34,033 nucleotides of DNA, from the NCBI GenBank assembly GCA_031286065.1, contig JAITUZ010000019.1, positions 1-34,033 on the forward strand, written 5' to 3'. This document shows, piece after piece, positions 33,569 through 34,033 of the stretch. Source of the DNA: Candidatus Methanimicrococcus odontotermitis. GTDB taxonomy: Archaea > Halobacteriota > Methanosarcinia > Methanosarcinales > Methanosarcinaceae. Position numbers and translations under genes: made by a program. How positions within the stretch are numbered: the stretch's first letter is position 1; each line of letters begins with the position of its first letter. The notes below the pieces were generated by a model that saw only the letters and a program-made list of their open reading frames with translations, was not told the origin of the DNA and did not search any database.

Positions 33569-33894
33569 TCGAATTTGACATTTCAATGTGTCCAAAATTG
33601 CCGTTTTTACACCAAGAAGAAAAACAACAGCAACAACAACAGTAACAACAATAGAATCACAAATAAAATACGGAATCCCTATTAAATCGTAAAATAAAAT
33701 ACGGAATCCCTTTAAAATCATAAATAAACCCCGAATTAACCGCCCGCTTATTTTCGATTCCGAATGAAATGAGGAATCGGAAATAAGCGGATTCGTACCC
33801 ATCCGATACAGCAAAAACAAATAAACTGTTTTAGTTTATTTTGCCGTGCATGTTTTTTTGACGTGTATGTTTTTTTGCTGTATGTATCTTCATT
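33569..33894. other. Gene-free AT-rich region with short direct repeats
   Basis: A CAA/CAG-type triplet run lies at about 33624-33653. Two copies of AAAATAAAATACGGAATCCC lie about 31 bp apart, ending near 33679 and 33710. The last part, 33845-33894, is T-rich and holds diverged GTATGTTTTTTTG repeats leading into the array. No gene is visible. Confidence 0.5.
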
Positions 33895-34033
33895 ACTGCA
33901 TGTGTATCTGCCCCACCGCATGTGTATCTGTCTCACCGCATGTGTATCTGTCTCACCGCATGTGTATCTGTCTCACCGCATGTGTATCTGTCTCACCGCA
34001 TGTGTATCTGTCTCACCGCATGTGTCTCTGTCT
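33895..34033. repeat. 20-bp tandem repeat array running off the window end
   Basis: The unit TGTGTATCTGTCTCACCGCA repeats at 33901, 33921, 33941, 33961, 33981 and 34001, with a seventh cut by the window edge. The first copy has CCCC in place of TCTC and the last has TGTGTCTC. The period is exactly 20 bp with no unique spacers, so this is a minisatellite, not a CRISPR. The total copy number is unknown. Confidence 0.97.

Noticed and set aside
33748-33936. Minus-strand 62-codon frame starting in the 20-bp repeats
   Set aside because: The start lies within the tandem repeat and the rest is AT-rich spacer; there is no ribosome binding site.
33895-34033. Possible CRISPR array at the window end
   Set aside because: The repeats are contiguous with a fixed 20-bp period and no unique spacers.

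Overview
The window is a chromosomal segment of a methanogenic archaeon. The core genes are archaeal: MCM helicase, GINS, the small primase subunit, aIF5B/IF2, L7Ae, S28e, L24e, S27e, L44e, S6e, aPelota, the archaeal Rqc2/NEMF homologue, KsgA, HemK2-type methyltransferase, DUF655 and DUF424. Ribosome binding sites are of the GGTGAT/GGAGG type and promoters carry archaeal TATA boxes. Of 32 protein genes called, none ends in TAG (23 TAA, 9 TGA), and one tyrosine recombinase is interrupted only by an in-frame TAG. This fits a Methanosarcinales-like, pyrrolysine-using methanogen of moderate GC, possibly a host-associated lineage such as Methanimicrococcus. That placement is inference.

Layout. 1-2508: an accessory edge with a XerA-like integrase (in-frame TAG) and an AT-rich metallophosphoesterase. 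2655-7067: MCM helicase with DUF424, then a pair of coiled-coil genes ending at a strong terminator. 7423-11592 (minus): ribosomal protein S6e, a double zinc-ribbon membrane protein beside an SPFH-SHOCT protein (YdjG/YdjI-like membrane-stress pair), and an unknown protein. 11673-17268 (minus): the classic archaeal operon rpl7ae-rps28e-rpl24e-ndk-infB, broken between ndk and infB by a short-chain dehydrogenase, a Fic protein and 41-bp tandem repeats. 17573-20338: an anchored extracytoplasmic protein, a class I aldolase and a divergent O6-alkylguanine-DNA alkyltransferase. 20431-20939: three minus-strand tRNA genes (Asn-CAU-Asn), followed by a GIY-YIG protein with two DUF4357-like repeats. 22962-26717 (minus): a DUF362 ferredoxin-type protein, then DUF655-ksgA-hemK2. 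27223-29741 (minus): priS-GINS-rpl44e-rps27e. 29839-33568 (plus): Rqc2/NEMF homologue, a VOC protein and aPelota. The window ends inside a 20-bp tandem repeat array.

How the genes work together. Two themes dominate: replication (MCM, GINS, PriS, which act in the archaeal replisome) and translation (ribosomal proteins, IF2, rRNA dimethylase, release-factor methylase, and two ribosome-rescue factors). Accessory genes (integrase, phosphoesterase, Fic, GIY-YIG) and short tandem repeats lie where conserved operons are interrupted, which suggests that repeats and gene insertions mark rearrangement points. No complete defence locus, CRISPR array or insertion sequence is visible.
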